The translations under genes were made by a program, and so were the position numbers. Under the pieces are notes generated by a model. The model was not told the DNA's origin. It was given only the letters and a program-made list of their open reading frames with translations, and did not search any database. A stretch of 64,000 nucleotides of DNA from Candidatus Lernaella stagnicola (lineage in GTDB: Bacteria; Lernaellota; Lernaellaia; Lernaellales; Lernaellaceae), in assembly GCA_030765525.1 (NCBI GenBank), contig JAVCCK010000027.1:124001-188000 (forward strand), given 5' to 3'. Shown in pieces: positions 1 to 8,575 of this stretch (position 1 is the stretch's first letter; each line of letters begins with the position of its first letter).

Positions 1-153
1 CCCATCGCCAATCCCGGCGCCGAAAGCATGGAAGCGGTGCTGTGGCCCGCCGAGGGCAAATGGAAGTACTTCGTTTCCACCAATCGCGGGCATCACGTTT
101 TCTCCGAGACTTACAAACAGCACGTGAATGCGGTAAACAAATACCAACGATGA
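1..153 (+). CDS. mltG: Endolytic murein transglycosylase MltG, C-terminal end only
   Basis: The first 51 codons of frame 1 are open from the window edge to a TGA. The peptide starts with PIANPGAESMEAVLWP and continues with a YFVSTN...GHHVFSETYKQH stretch. This matches the well-known end of the YceG/MltG family (PIANPG...AL.P, then YFVA...G.H.FS.T..EH). MltG is an inner-membrane enzyme that cuts nascent glycan strands and so ends peptidoglycan polymerisation. Only the tail is visible; the catalytic Glu lies outside. Its TGA overlaps the next ATG (ATGA), so the two genes are probably co-translated. Confidence 0.8.
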   Translation, partial: PIANPGAESMEAVLWPAEGKWKYFVSTNRGHHVFSETYKQHVNAVNKYQR

Positions 154-659
154 ACACGCAAGCAATCAAATGGATCGGACTTCTTCTCGCGTGGCTGTTG
201 GTAGCGGGGTGCGTGACCGTATCCGCACCTGACGCGACGGACCTATCGAGCACCAAGGTCGTCAACGTGGACGGCCTGAAATTTAAAATCCCTCGTTATT
301 ACAAGAAGTTCAACGAAAACGGCGCCTCGGTTTTTCGCCCCGAGCCGCCGGTGCGACCCTCCCCCGGGGTTCTCGTGTTTCAGGAAGAAACAGCCGACAG
401 CACGGCCCTGCTCGGTCGCGCCATGCTCAAGGTGCGCGATAAAATGAGCGGCAATCCGCTGGCGATCAAAGCGACGATCGACGGTCGTGAATGCCTCGGC
501 TTGACCGACGAATTGCTCACCCATTTCATATGGATTTACGTGGTGGAAGGAAAAGACGCCATCTGGCTGCTGCAGATCGTCGCGCCGCTGACGTGGTCCG
601 ATGCGCAGGCGATCGCCCTGCACGATATGGTCGTCGAGTCAGTCCGCATCCCCCATTGA
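150..659 (+). CDS. Hypothetical lipoprotein
   Basis: This is a 169-residue protein whose ATG overlaps the mltG stop. The N terminus (MNTQAIKWIGLLLAWLLVAG, then C) is a textbook type II signal peptide with lipobox LVAGC, so the mature protein is a lipid-anchored envelope protein. The rest is soluble-looking with no motif I recognise (KFKIPRYYKKF near residue 50, IWIYVVEGKDAIWLLQIVAP near the end). It resembles small single-domain lipoproteins that are often found beside cell-wall genes. Function is unknown; the mltG coupling suggests an envelope role. Confidence 0.75.
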   Translation: MNTQAIKWIGLLLAWLLVAGCVTVSAPDATDLSSTKVVNVDGLKFKIPRYYKKFNENGASVFRPEPPVRPSPGVLVFQEETADSTALLGRAMLKVRDKMSGNPLAIKATIDGRECLGLTDELLTHFIWIYVVEGKDAIWLLQIVAPLTWSDAQAIALHDMVVESVRIPH

Positions 660-730
660 CTCTTTGTTGACCCCGAAGGCGTGCCAGAGCTATGATGCCC
701 GCCACTTGTTGACCGTGCACCGGAGGCACC

Positions 731-1786
731 ATGGCCCTATTGCAGATCGCGGCCGCGCTGGGCGGCGTGGCGGCCGCAGACGTCTTGCTGGCAAAAATCT
801 TCGGCCGGCTCTACGCCAGCGACCGCAAGCCCGACGCCGTTCATTACACCCAAACCGAAGATGGTTGGACCATCGGCTTGAGTGAATACCGCGTACCGGC
901 CGGGGTGAAGGCGAAACGACCGGTCATTTGCTGCCACGGGCTGGCGGGCAACCACCACAGTTACGACTTGACGGCCCGTACGAGCCTCGCCCGCTTTCTA
1001 GCGGCGGCGGGTTACCCGACCTTCGTGTTGGATTTGCGCGGCGCGGGCTACTCGGAAAAAGGCGGCCTAGCCTACCAAAAGCCGCTGAAATGGCGTCTAT
1101 CGGACCATTACTCGAAGGATGCGCCCGCCGCGGTGCAGCGAGTGCTGGAATTGACCGGCGCCAAAAAAGTGCACTGGATCGGCCACAGCATGGGCGGCAT
1201 GGTCGCCTACGCTTTCCTGCAAGGGCCGCTGGCGGCGAAGATCGAGCGCGTCGCGATTCTGGCGAGCCCCGCGAATTTCGAGTTTTTGCGGCCGGCCGAC
1301 AAATTCCGTTTCTTTTTGCGCGCCATACCCGGACTTCCTTCGCGGACCTTTACGCAAAGTGCGGCGCCGCTTTTTGAAGTGTGGAAGTGGGTGCAAACCG
1401 TCAGTGGCAACATTGACATGCTGCCGGGGCATTACGCATTGTCGGGCGCGAACTGCCAGGACCAAACGCCGAGCCGTCTGCTATACGACTTCACCGAATT
1501 CATACGCGTGGGCAGTTTCGTAGGTGACGACGGCCGTGATTTGCTCGACGGGCTCAAGGACGTACGGACTCCGATGCTGTTCATGTGCGGGGAAGCGGAT
1601 CAGACGGCGCAATACGGTTCGGTGGAGGCCGCTTTCGACGCGTGCGGGTCGCCGAAAAAGGAATTTGTGCTGCTCGGTAAAAGCCAGGGGCATAAGAGCG
1701 AATACGGCCATATGACGATTTTGCTCGGCGAACACGTGTACGACGAAGTGTTCCCCCGCATCACCAGTTGGCTGGCTTCGACTTGA
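731..1786 (+). CDS. Alpha/beta hydrolase (esterase/lipase-like)
   Basis: The 351-residue product has the alpha/beta hydrolase layout: oxyanion region CCHGLAGNHHSYD (about residues 67-79), LDLRGAGYS (about 100-108), nucleophile elbow GHSMGG with Ser153, an acid in FMCGEADQTA and a terminal His in GKSQGHKSEYGH. All triad positions are therefore present. The N-terminal 25 residues are hydrophobic and could act as a membrane anchor or uncleaved signal. A CGGAGG ribosome site lies seven bases before the ATG. The substrate cannot be told; the fold covers lipases, esterases and acyltransferases. It probably belongs to the same rightward run as its neighbours. Confidence 0.85.
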   Translation: MALLQIAAALGGVAAADVLLAKIFGRLYASDRKPDAVHYTQTEDGWTIGLSEYRVPAGVKAKRPVICCHGLAGNHHSYDLTARTSLARFLAAAGYPTFVLDLRGAGYSEKGGLAYQKPLKWRLSDHYSKDAPAAVQRVLELTGAKKVHWIGHSMGGMVAYAFLQGPLAAKIERVAILASPANFEFLRPADKFRFFLRAIPGLPSRTFTQSAAPLFEVWKWVQTVSGNIDMLPGHYALSGANCQDQTPSRLLYDFTEFIRVGSFVGDDGRDLLDGLKDVRTPMLFMCGEADQTAQYGSVEAAFDACGSPKKEFVLLGKSQGHKSEYGHMTILLGEHVYDEVFPRITSWLAST

Positions 1787-1842
1787 CCGGCTTCGAGCCG
1801 CGCCATAAGCTGCGAATCGAAACGAACCCAAGTGAGGGTATC

Positions 1843-2292
1843 ATGCGCAAGTTATCGATGTTGCTGGTTTTCTTGTTGATCCTAGCGGTTTGCGGACTCG
1901 GCTGCGGCGAAGAGCCCGATGACGACGGCGAATCTTGTCCGTCGTTCAAAGATCAACAATTGCTGCCCGATAGCGGCGGGCCGAGCAGCGATTTCGTTTT
2001 ATGGGTTGAACTCAAAGAAAAAAAGGCGAACCGCCAACTTTCATCCGTGGTCGCCAACGCGTTTTTCGCCGACGGACGCTCAGCGGGCAAAACCTTCGAT
2101 CTCGTGCGCGTGGAAGAAGAGCCTTACAAGTACCTGCGCACCTTCACCGGCGAGGAAGTTTGCGAGGCAAACACCTGCACCCTGTTTTTCCAGGTTATCG
2201 CCGTACACGAAGATGGTTGCCGCAAGAGCTTCGACACGCCGCTGTTCCAGGTCATTTGGCCCGATGAAAGCGACGACGACACTTCCGATTAG
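1843..2292 (+). CDS. Small hypothetical lipoprotein with acidic N terminus
   Basis: This is a 149-residue product with signal sequence MRKLSMLLVFLLILAVCGLG followed by Cys, then an acidic stretch (GEEPDDDGESC). The lipobox (GLGC) is imperfect but the hydrophobic run and position fit. GTGAGGG precedes the ATG. Two further Cys pairs (EVCEANTC and a later GCRK) could form periplasmic disulfides. The domain is compact and beta-rich (VLWVELKEKKANRQLSSVV, YLRTFTGEEVC), with no recognised family. It lies 13 bp before the prenyl synthase gene, probably the same transcript. Confidence 0.65.
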   Translation: MRKLSMLLVFLLILAVCGLGCGEEPDDDGESCPSFKDQQLLPDSGGPSSDFVLWVELKEKKANRQLSSVVANAFFADGRSAGKTFDLVRVEEEPYKYLRTFTGEEVCEANTCTLFFQVIAVHEDGCRKSFDTPLFQVIWPDESDDDTSD

Positions 2293-2305
2293 TCGAAAGG
2301 ACGAC

Positions 2306-3202
2306 ATGGACATCCGCACATATTTGCAGGAAGGCGCGGCTCGCGTTGAGGCGCGGCTGGCGGAGATCACCGCCGGCGACGCCGCCCCTTTCAGCCTCGT
2401 TCATAACGCCATGGCCTATTCGCTTTTTGCCGGCGGCAAGCGCATTCGACCCATTTTGGCCATGGCTTCCTGCGAAGCGTGCGGCGGCGATGTGGATGTT
2501 GCGCTTACTTTCGGCTGCGCCCTGGAAATGATCCACACCTATACCTTGATCCACGACGATCTGCCGGCCATGGACAACGACGAAATGCGCCGCGGCCGAC
2601 CCTCCAATCATGTCAAATACGGCGAAGCGCAGGCGCTGCTTGCCGGTTGTGGATTGCTCACCTGGGCGTACGAAGTGATGGCTAACGAGGGACGCGAGGG
2701 GCGGGTGCCGGCCGATATCGCCGTGCGCATCATCGCCGAAACGTCGCGCCGCATCGGCTGGCAGGGCACGATGGGCGGTCAAAGCCTGGACATGATTTAC
2801 ACGACCCAGGGTACGCCGCCTTCGTTGGAAGAATTGCGCCTGATGGAATACGCCAAAACTGCCGAGCTGTTGAACCTGGCGATTCTTCACGGCGCGCTGG
2901 TGGCCAATGCCGACGAACCGGCCCTCGCCGCGTTGACGGTGTTCGGCGAAAACATCGGCCTGGCTTTTCAAGTCGCCGACGACGTGCTCGACGTGGTGGC
3001 CGATCCCGAACAATTCGGCAAGCCGATCGGCTCGGACAAAGCGCAGGGAAAAACAACCTACGTCGACCACCTCGGGCTCGACGGTGCGCGCAACTACCTC
3101 AAAGAATTGCTCGACACCGCGCTACTGGCCCTGGCCGATTTTGACGCCAAGGCCGATGCGCTGCGCGCCCTCGCCCGCTTTATCGTCGAGCGAGCGTACT
3201 AA
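2306..3202 (+). CDS. ispA: Short-chain polyprenyl diphosphate synthase (farnesyl/geranylgeranyl-PP synthase)
   Basis: The 298-residue protein condenses allylic diphosphates with isopentenyl diphosphate to give C15-C20 isoprenoids for quinone, hopanoid or lipid-carrier synthesis. It carries GGKRIRP near residue 45, the first Asp-rich motif DDLPAMDNDEMRRGRP (about 87-102), KTAELL, GLAFQVADDVLDV (second Asp-rich motif DDVLD) and SDKAQGKTTY. Length and motif spacing are those of the bacterial IspA type. The ATG is chosen because CGAAAGGA lies just upstream and the family N terminus starts here. The exact chain length cannot be read with certainty. Confidence 0.92.
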   Translation: MDIRTYLQEGAARVEARLAEITAGDAAPFSLVHNAMAYSLFAGGKRIRPILAMASCEACGGDVDVALTFGCALEMIHTYTLIHDDLPAMDNDEMRRGRPSNHVKYGEAQALLAGCGLLTWAYEVMANEGREGRVPADIAVRIIAETSRRIGWQGTMGGQSLDMIYTTQGTPPSLEELRLMEYAKTAELLNLAILHGALVANADEPALAALTVFGENIGLAFQVADDVLDVVADPEQFGKPIGSDKAQGKTTYVDHLGLDGARNYLKELLDTALLALADFDAKADALRALARFIVERAY

Positions 3203-3273
3203 CGCCCGTCGCAGAAGCGCGGTTTATCTTCCCGATCAAGGAAAAGGTTATTCTCGGAGCCAAGGAGCCGGCG

Positions 3274-4038
3274 CTATACCGATGACTGCAACGCGCATGG
3301 GCCGACGGCGCATTTGCCGCACACCTCCACTTCCCCCATCGCTTGAAAGCGAAGCGCGTTGGTCTTGCAGCGCCGCCAGCAACGCTCTTTGTTGAGGCCG
3401 CCGGTGACGTGAAGTGCGCCCACTGGGCAAAGTCGCACGCACGCACGGCACGTACCGTTGTATAAATATCGGCACCGCTCTTTGTGTTGCGGCTCGCGCG
3501 GCGGAAGGTCCGCATCCAGCACAATGCTGCCAAAGCGGCCCGCACAGCCGGCGTCGGTGATCACCATTTGGTGCAGGCCGAGACTGCCCAAACCCGTTGC
3601 GACCGCCACGCTCTCGTGGGACCAGGGCACGGTGATCGTTTGCGGGTCGATGCAGCCGGTCGGCGGCCGGCCCTCCGCCTGTACGCCCACTTCGGCCACC
3701 GCCGTTTTGATGGCTTCTTTCACCCGCATCAGCAGACGATTGGTCTCGACGTAGGCGCGCGCCCATTTTTCGTCGACTTCCACGTAATGTTGGGCATTGG
3801 CGGTGACAATATCGGCGGCAAAAGGCAAGAAAAACGCCACCACGGATTTCGCGCCACCAAGGACGTCTTGCGGTGCGTCGTATTGCGCATGCACGACGTT
3901 GCGCAAGTTGGCAAAATTCGGGTGATCGGCGCGCAGATGAGCCATCACCGGGGACCGATACCGAGTAACGGTGCCGGAATGGTGCACGGTCTCTTCCAAT
4001 GTGTCGCGCACTAATGAAAGCAACCCGTTAGGATTCAC
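3274..4038 (-). CDS. QueG-like (COG1600) iron-sulfur protein, epoxyqueuosine-reductase family
   Basis: The product has the central signature of the epoxyqueuosine reductase superfamily (PWSHESVAVATGLGSLGLHQM, then ITDAGCAGRFGS) followed by a Cys-rich end: C-x7-C-x2-C-x3-CP, CWRRC and CGKC..GPC, nine cysteines enough for two 4Fe-4S clusters. It is about 254 residues, much shorter than true QueG (about 350-380), and belongs with the short anaerobe-type ferredoxin-like relatives whose substrates are unknown. A GTG start at 4038 is preferred because family homology begins there; an ATG at 4113 in the same frame would overlap the upstream gene by 34 bp. It lies downstream of an unrelated lipoprotein-like gene. 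Confidence 0.75.
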   Translation of the reverse strand: MNPNGLLSLVRDTLEETVHHSGTVTRYRSPVMAHLRADHPNFANLRNVVHAQYDAPQDVLGGAKSVVAFFLPFAADIVTANAQHYVEVDEKWARAYVETNRLLMRVKEAIKTAVAEVGVQAEGRPPTGCIDPQTITVPWSHESVAVATGLGSLGLHQMVITDAGCAGRFGSIVLDADLPPREPQHKERCRYLYNGTCRACVRLCPVGALHVTGGLNKERCWRRCKTNALRFQAMGEVEVCGKCAVGPCALQSSV

Positions 4039-4079
4039 CTTGTCATTGTAGCCGAAATTGTCGTGAAAGGGCGAAACTC

Positions 4080-5201
4080 TTACGCCACAAACGATCTTTG
4101 CGCATGATCCCACGGGCGGATGTGATCGTCGATGATTTCGATGGCCGCCGGGCTGGTCTGTGTTTGCGCCTCAAGCCAAAGTTGGTGACTCTCCGCGGCG
4201 TGAGCGAGCGCGGCATCCGAGTCGATTTCCTGCGTGGTTAGCGAATGCCAATCCGCCAGTGAAACAAACGCCGGATCGCCGTCGAATTCGGGCAGCGCGA
4301 TTTGCCGGTGACGCGACATGATTGTGGACATGGCGTAACTTACGCGAGCCAGCAGAAGTTTGGCTTCCTCGGCTAACACGTTGCAGCTTTTTTCGTACAC
4401 CGCGTCCACCTTCGCCGGATGTGTCGCTTGTTTTCGCAGATCACGCAAGATTTCGCGCATGTAAGCCGGATCAAAATGCCGCTGCGCGAAAAACCCGAAA
4501 CGCCTCAGAAAATTATTCACGGCCGGCGCGGAATGCGGATCGTCCAGCGGTCGTGGCGGCCATACTCCGGTGGCGACCAGAATTTCAAACCCCAGGGTTT
4601 GCAGTGCGGCGCGCCAACGCACCGGGGGCGACCGGTAGTCATCCTTCAACGCACCGCTCTGAGCAGTCACGGAGGGATAGAAAGCGCAGAGCGCCAGGCA
4701 AGCCAAGGCCGGGCGAAATGCTTGTTCAATAAGGCTATCCACTAAACGCAGGCAGTCGTTGGGTGTTTCCAGTTCAGCGATGCGTCCAAATGTCTCGTCG
4801 AGGAAGGCGGCGCTGCTTTCCAACCGCTCGAATGAAGATTTCGCCTCATGCTCGACGCGTGGATCGGGCTCTTCACTTTGCCGCCATTGGGACGGCCAAT
4901 TGTCCGCCCAGACGCGGTTCAGGCAGGACGCGGCTACATACAGCCGTTGGTTGTGAATGAGCGCGAGAGGCTCCACAGCCTCGGTCGGCGGATCCACCGC
5001 TTCGCGCAATGCTCCCTCGAGCGCTCCCGATTTCACGAGAATATCCTGATAAAGTGGCGAAAGCACTTCTTGATAAAGCTCGCCGAACGCCCCGGCCACG
5101 TACACGCGCCTCCGGGGCCGCGGCGAGGCCACGGCCATAGCCAACGGCGGGAGACAACCAGCCAAGACGAGCAACAGTCCACTTGCAGCCGACACTGACA
5201 T
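4080..5201 (-). CDS. Hypothetical exported protein, probable lipoprotein
   Basis: This is a 373-residue protein starting MSVSAASGLLLVLAGCLPPL, with a lipobox-like LAGC after a short hydrophobic run that unusually lacks a basic n-region. GGGGAG six bases upstream decides this ATG over more distal ones at 5222 and 5306. The remainder is mostly helical and rich in Ala, Leu and Arg (for example YVAGAFGELYQEVLSPLYQD, and VSYAMSTIMSRHRQIALPEF near the end). I do not recognise a family. A TTGACA-type promoter lies about 180 bp upstream. Confidence 0.6.
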   Translation of the reverse strand: MSVSAASGLLLVLAGCLPPLAMAVASPRPRRRVYVAGAFGELYQEVLSPLYQDILVKSGALEGALREAVDPPTEAVEPLALIHNQRLYVAASCLNRVWADNWPSQWRQSEEPDPRVEHEAKSSFERLESSAAFLDETFGRIAELETPNDCLRLVDSLIEQAFRPALACLALCAFYPSVTAQSGALKDDYRSPPVRWRAALQTLGFEILVATGVWPPRPLDDPHSAPAVNNFLRRFGFFAQRHFDPAYMREILRDLRKQATHPAKVDAVYEKSCNVLAEEAKLLLARVSYAMSTIMSRHRQIALPEFDGDPAFVSLADWHSLTTQEIDSDAALAHAAESHQLWLEAQTQTSPAAIEIIDDHIRPWDHAQRSFVA

Positions 5202-5380
5202 CACAAGCTCCCCAATCTCCATGGACGATTGTTGCGAGGTGTGCCGGATTCTTACACGGTGGGACCCATAAAAAGATGACCGGCGTCTGTTCGTCGATTG
5301 ATCCAAGGTGTCAGTAGACCGGTCGCATTCTCCAACGATTCAATAACCATGAATTGCTAATGCTCCGATCAGTTGCAGAA

Positions 5381-5409
5381 AATATGTGAAACTGTTGGCG
5401 GCATGTCAA
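5381..5409 (-). promoter_or_regulatory. Putative sigma70-type promoter
   Basis: On the minus strand TTGACA (5409-5404) is followed after 17 bp by CATATT (5386-5381). It points at the gene starting at 5201, leaving a leader of about 175 nt, and sits just past the end of the transketolase gene. It is the main content of the 226-bp gap 5202-5427. Confidence 0.5.
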
Positions 5410-5427
5410 GGGATAATGTCGCAGCCG

Positions 5428-6378
5428 TCATTTTCCGGCGAACTCCCGCACCTGCCGGGCGGCGACCGCAATGTCCTCAAAAGTGATGTTGAACTCCGCG
5501 AATAACTCCTCCGGTTGCCCCGAAGTTCCAAAGCGATCGCGAATCCCAATCAACCGCATGGGCGTCGGCCTCTGTTGCCCCAACAACTCGGCTACCGCGC
5601 CTCCCAGGCCGCCGGTGGTCTGGTGTTCCTCGCAGGTTACGACGCATTCGCACAAGCGGGCCGCTTCGATGACGGCCGCCTCGTCCAACGGCTTGATCGT
5701 ATGCACGTCGAGTACCAGGGCCTCCACGCCCTCCCCGGCCAAAAGCTCGGCCGCCAGCAGCGCGTGATAAACCATGTGGCCGGTGGCGATCAGCGCCACG
5801 TCCTTCCCTTCCCGCCGCACAACGGCTTTGCCGGGTTCGAAGGGTTGGTCGGCGGTCGTGATGATCGGCACCGCCTCGCGTCCGAAGCGCAGGTAGACCG
5901 GCCCCACGATGTCTGCCGCGGCCAAGGTGGCGCGGACAGCTTCGTGATAGTCGCACGGCGAGAGCACGGTCATGTGCGGCAAGACGCGCATCGTGGCGAT
6001 TTCTTCCAGGGCCTGGTGCGTGGCGCCGTCCGGGCCGACCGACACGCCGCCGTGCATGCCGCCGATTTTTACGTTGAGTTTCGAGTAGCAAATCGTCGTG
6101 CGGATTTGATCCCAGGCGCGTCCGGCCACGAACACGCCGTAGGTCGAGACGAAGGGGATTTTGTCCATCAGACTCAGGCCCGCGGCCATCCCCAACATGT
6201 TTTGTTCGGCGATACCGGCATCGAAGAATCGGTCTGGGTACTTCTCGGCGAACCAGGAAGTGGTCGTCGACTTGGCTAAATCCGCATCCATCACCACCAC
6301 GGATTCGTTGGTTTCGCCCAGCTTGAGAAGAGCGTCCCCGTAGCCGGCCCGCGTGGGTTTTTCGCCGTATATTTTCAT
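5428..6378 (-). CDS. Transketolase, C-terminal subunit (pyrimidine and C domains)
   Basis: The 316-residue protein is the second half of a split transketolase. It has the pyrimidine-binding region (MDADLAKSTTTSWF, FFDAGIAEQNMLGMAAGLS with the catalytic Glu of the AEQ motif) and the C-terminal domain (VALIATGHMVYHALLAAELL, CEEHQTTGGLGGAVAELL). With the N-terminal subunit it moves two-carbon ketol units between sugar phosphates in the pentose phosphate pathway, using thiamine diphosphate. The ATG overlaps the upstream stop (ATGA), giving co-translation and presumably 1:1 assembly. Length is typical for the split form common in anaerobes and archaea. Confidence 0.92.
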   Translation of the reverse strand: MKIYGEKPTRAGYGDALLKLGETNESVVVMDADLAKSTTTSWFAEKYPDRFFDAGIAEQNMLGMAAGLSLMDKIPFVSTYGVFVAGRAWDQIRTTICYSKLNVKIGGMHGGVSVGPDGATHQALEEIATMRVLPHMTVLSPCDYHEAVRATLAAADIVGPVYLRFGREAVPIITTADQPFEPGKAVVRREGKDVALIATGHMVYHALLAAELLAGEGVEALVLDVHTIKPLDEAAVIEAARLCECVVTCEEHQTTGGLGGAVAELLGQQRPTPMRLIGIRDRFGTSGQPEELFAEFNITFEDIAVAARQVREFAGK

Positions 6379-7214
6379 GGCGCGTCCTCCGGATCGGCCA
6401 GTTCCGCCAGCGCTTGGGCCAATTGATCGTCATTGGGCGCCTTACCGTGCCATCCCGCCTGGTTTTCCATGAACGAGACGCCCTTGCCCTTGATCGTTTT
6501 GCCGACAATCACCGTGGGCCGGCCGTCGCGACGCGGGAATTCGGCCAGCGCCTCGACGATCGCGCTCATGTCGTGGCCGTCAATATCGTGAACCGCCCAC
6601 CGAAACGCGCGCAGTTTGTCCGCCAGCGGTTCCAGCCCCATGACTTCCTCGACAAAGCCGTCGATCTGCAAATTGTTGTGGTCGAGGAATACCAGCACGT
6701 GGTCGAGCCGAAAATGCCCGGCGGCCATCATCGCTTCCCAGATTTGCCCTTCCTGCACCTCGCCGTCTCCACACACGACGTAGCAGCACGTGTCGCGGCC
6801 GTCCATGCGCGATGCCAGCGCCATACCCACCGCGATCGACAATCCCTGGCCCAAACTGCCGGAGCCCACCTCGACGCCAGGCGTCTCCATGCTGGGATGA
6901 CCCTGCAAATGCGAACCAAGACGGCGCAGTGTCGGCAGGTCCTCCGGCGGAAAATAACCGCTGCGCGCCAGCGCCGCATACAGCACCGGGGCCACGTGGC
7001 CCTTGGAAAAGATCACGCGGTCGCGTCCCTCCCAATGCGGATCCGCGGGCCGGTGTCGCAATTTGTGAAAGTACAGCGCGGTGACGAAATCGGCAGCCGA
7101 CAGACTTCCGCCGGGATGGCCGGAACCGGCCGCGTGGGTCATCACGAGAATATCCCGCCGAATCTGCCGCGCGGTGCGCACAAGAGGGTCGATATTGATA
7201 CTGGCGGCGTTCAA
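6375..7214 (-). CDS. Transketolase, N-terminal subunit (thiamine-PP domain)
   Basis: The 279-residue protein holds the thiamine-diphosphate-binding half: AAGSGHPGGSLSAADFVTALYF (starting near residue 28), SKGHVAPVLYAAL, GSLGQGLSIAVGMALASR, and the Mg/ThDP motif GDGEVQEGQIWEA...LDHNNLQIDG. The start is TTG at 7214, chosen because GGAGG sits seven bases before it and the family start fits. It is the first gene of a two-gene operon. A 7-bp inverted repeat in the divergent spacer (7286-7308) may be regulatory. Confidence 0.92.
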   Translation of the reverse strand: MNAASINIDPLVRTARQIRRDILVMTHAAGSGHPGGSLSAADFVTALYFHKLRHRPADPHWEGRDRVIFSKGHVAPVLYAALARSGYFPPEDLPTLRRLGSHLQGHPSMETPGVEVGSGSLGQGLSIAVGMALASRMDGRDTCCYVVCGDGEVQEGQIWEAMMAAGHFRLDHVLVFLDHNNLQIDGFVEEVMGLEPLADKLRAFRWAVHDIDGHDMSAIVEALAEFPRRDGRPTVIVGKTIKGKGVSFMENQAGWHGKAPNDDQLAQALAELADPEDAP

Positions 7215-7396
7215 GCGATTTCCTCCATTTCCCGAGTGCTTTTTTCGCCCGGAGGATTAGACTATCAACAAGAAATTAATAGCTTCGGGGAGTGTATCAG
7301 CCTCCCCGACCGGCGCAACCGGCGGGACTTGCCCTTGACGCGGTTTGGCGAATAGGCTAGTTGAGCAACCCGGCACACGAGAAAAAAGAGAAGAAT

Positions 7397-8575
7397 ATGG
7401 ACCCCGAACTTCGCCGCCTGTATTTGCAGGACCTGAAAGAAATCGACGCCGAGATCGAGAAATTCGGTCCGACGATCGATTTGCTTTTGGAGAAGGCTGA
7501 AATCCTCGACTTCCTCGGGCGGCAAGAAGAAGCGTTGGTCGTACTACGCCAGGGCTTGTCGCAAGAGCCGGAGAACGCCGAACTGTGGAACAATGTTGGC
7601 GTCGTCTTCAAAAACATGGGCCGTTACGAAGACGCCTTTGAAGCGTTAATGAAAAGTCAGCGTCTGAGCCCCAACCGTTCGATCACCGTCAAGAACATCG
7701 GCGACGTTCTCTTTTTCATGTACCGCGACGACGAAGCCCGCCTGTGGTACGAACGCGCCCTCAAGCGGGACCACAACGACCCCTGGGCGCTGACCGGCAA
7801 GGGGCAGATCCTCGTCAACAACAACAGTTACGCCAAGGCGCTGGAAACCTTCGACCGCGCGTTGGCCATCGAGCCCGAATACGCTTGGGCTCTGGGTGGT
7901 CGCGGGATGGCGTTGCTCGGTTTGGGGCGCTTTGAGGAAGCGGTGGAAGCCTTTCAGGAAGCCATCGACCTGGACCCCGATTGGGACCATCCGCACTGCG
8001 GCAAAGCCGAGGCGCTGCATCGCATCGGCGAGTTGAAAGAAGCGGAACTGGAATACCGCACGGCGCTCCGGTTGGACGAACTCGACCCCCTCAAGTGGCA
8101 GGATTTGGGCAACGTATTGATCGACATGGGTCGTTACCGCGACGCCCTGCGCGCCTTTCGCCGTGCCGCCAATCTTGACGACGAACTCGGCCGCGCCCAC
8201 AGCGGCATGGCGCACGCGTTGGACATGCTCGGCCGCGGTGAAGAAGCGCTGGCCGAATATGACAGGGCGTTGGCCATCGACGACAGCGACCCGTCGATTT
8301 GGAACAATCGCGGCGTGTTGCTGGCCGAGAACCTGAACCGCGTCGACGAGGCGCTGATCAGTTATGATCGCGCGCTGGACCTTGAGCCCGAGTACCACCT
8401 GGCGCGTTTCAATCGTGCGCAACTGTTGGCGAAGATGGGCCGCGAAGACGATGCGGTTACGCTGCTGCGCGGTGTCGTCCAAGTCCTCCAACGCGACGGG
8501 TTGGAAGCCATCCCCGAGTTGCGTCGCGAAGATGTCGAATGGATGGAATCCTACTTGGCTGGTCGGCATGGGTGA
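7397..8575 (+). CDS. Tetratricopeptide-repeat protein
   Basis: The 392-residue protein is almost wholly TPR units: roughly ten consecutive 34-residue repeats with the A-x-x-x-[FY]-[DE]-x-A-[LI] pattern, such as AYAKALETFDRALAIEPEYAWAL-like segments spread from residue 35 to 375. No signal peptide is visible, so it is probably a cytoplasmic scaffold for protein-protein contacts. AAGAGAAG precedes the ATG; an in-frame TTG at 7361 is less likely. Its last codons overlap the start of the CAP-domain gene, suggesting coupled translation. Confidence 0.85.
   Translation: MDPELRRLYLQDLKEIDAEIEKFGPTIDLLLEKAEILDFLGRQEEALVVLRQGLSQEPENAELWNNVGVVFKNMGRYEDAFEALMKSQRLSPNRSITVKNIGDVLFFMYRDDEARLWYERALKRDHNDPWALTGKGQILVNNNSYAKALETFDRALAIEPEYAWALGGRGMALLGLGRFEEAVEAFQEAIDLDPDWDHPHCGKAEALHRIGELKEAELEYRTALRLDELDPLKWQDLGNVLIDMGRYRDALRAFRRAANLDDELGRAHSGMAHALDMLGRGEEALAEYDRALAIDDSDPSIWNNRGVLLAENLNRVDEALISYDRALDLEPEYHLARFNRAQLLAKMGREDDAVTLLRGVVQVLQRDGLEAIPELRREDVEWMESYLAGRHG

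Noticed and set aside
2252-3070. A 272-codon frame on the minus strand, opposite the prenyl synthase
   Set aside because: Antisense shadow of a gene with intact catalytic motifs.
7286-7308. Terminator-like hairpin CGGGGAG/CTCCCCG in the transketolase/TPR divergent gap
   Set aside because: Only 7 bp with a 9-base loop and no T run; it lies between divergent starts, so a terminator is not expected. It may be an operator.
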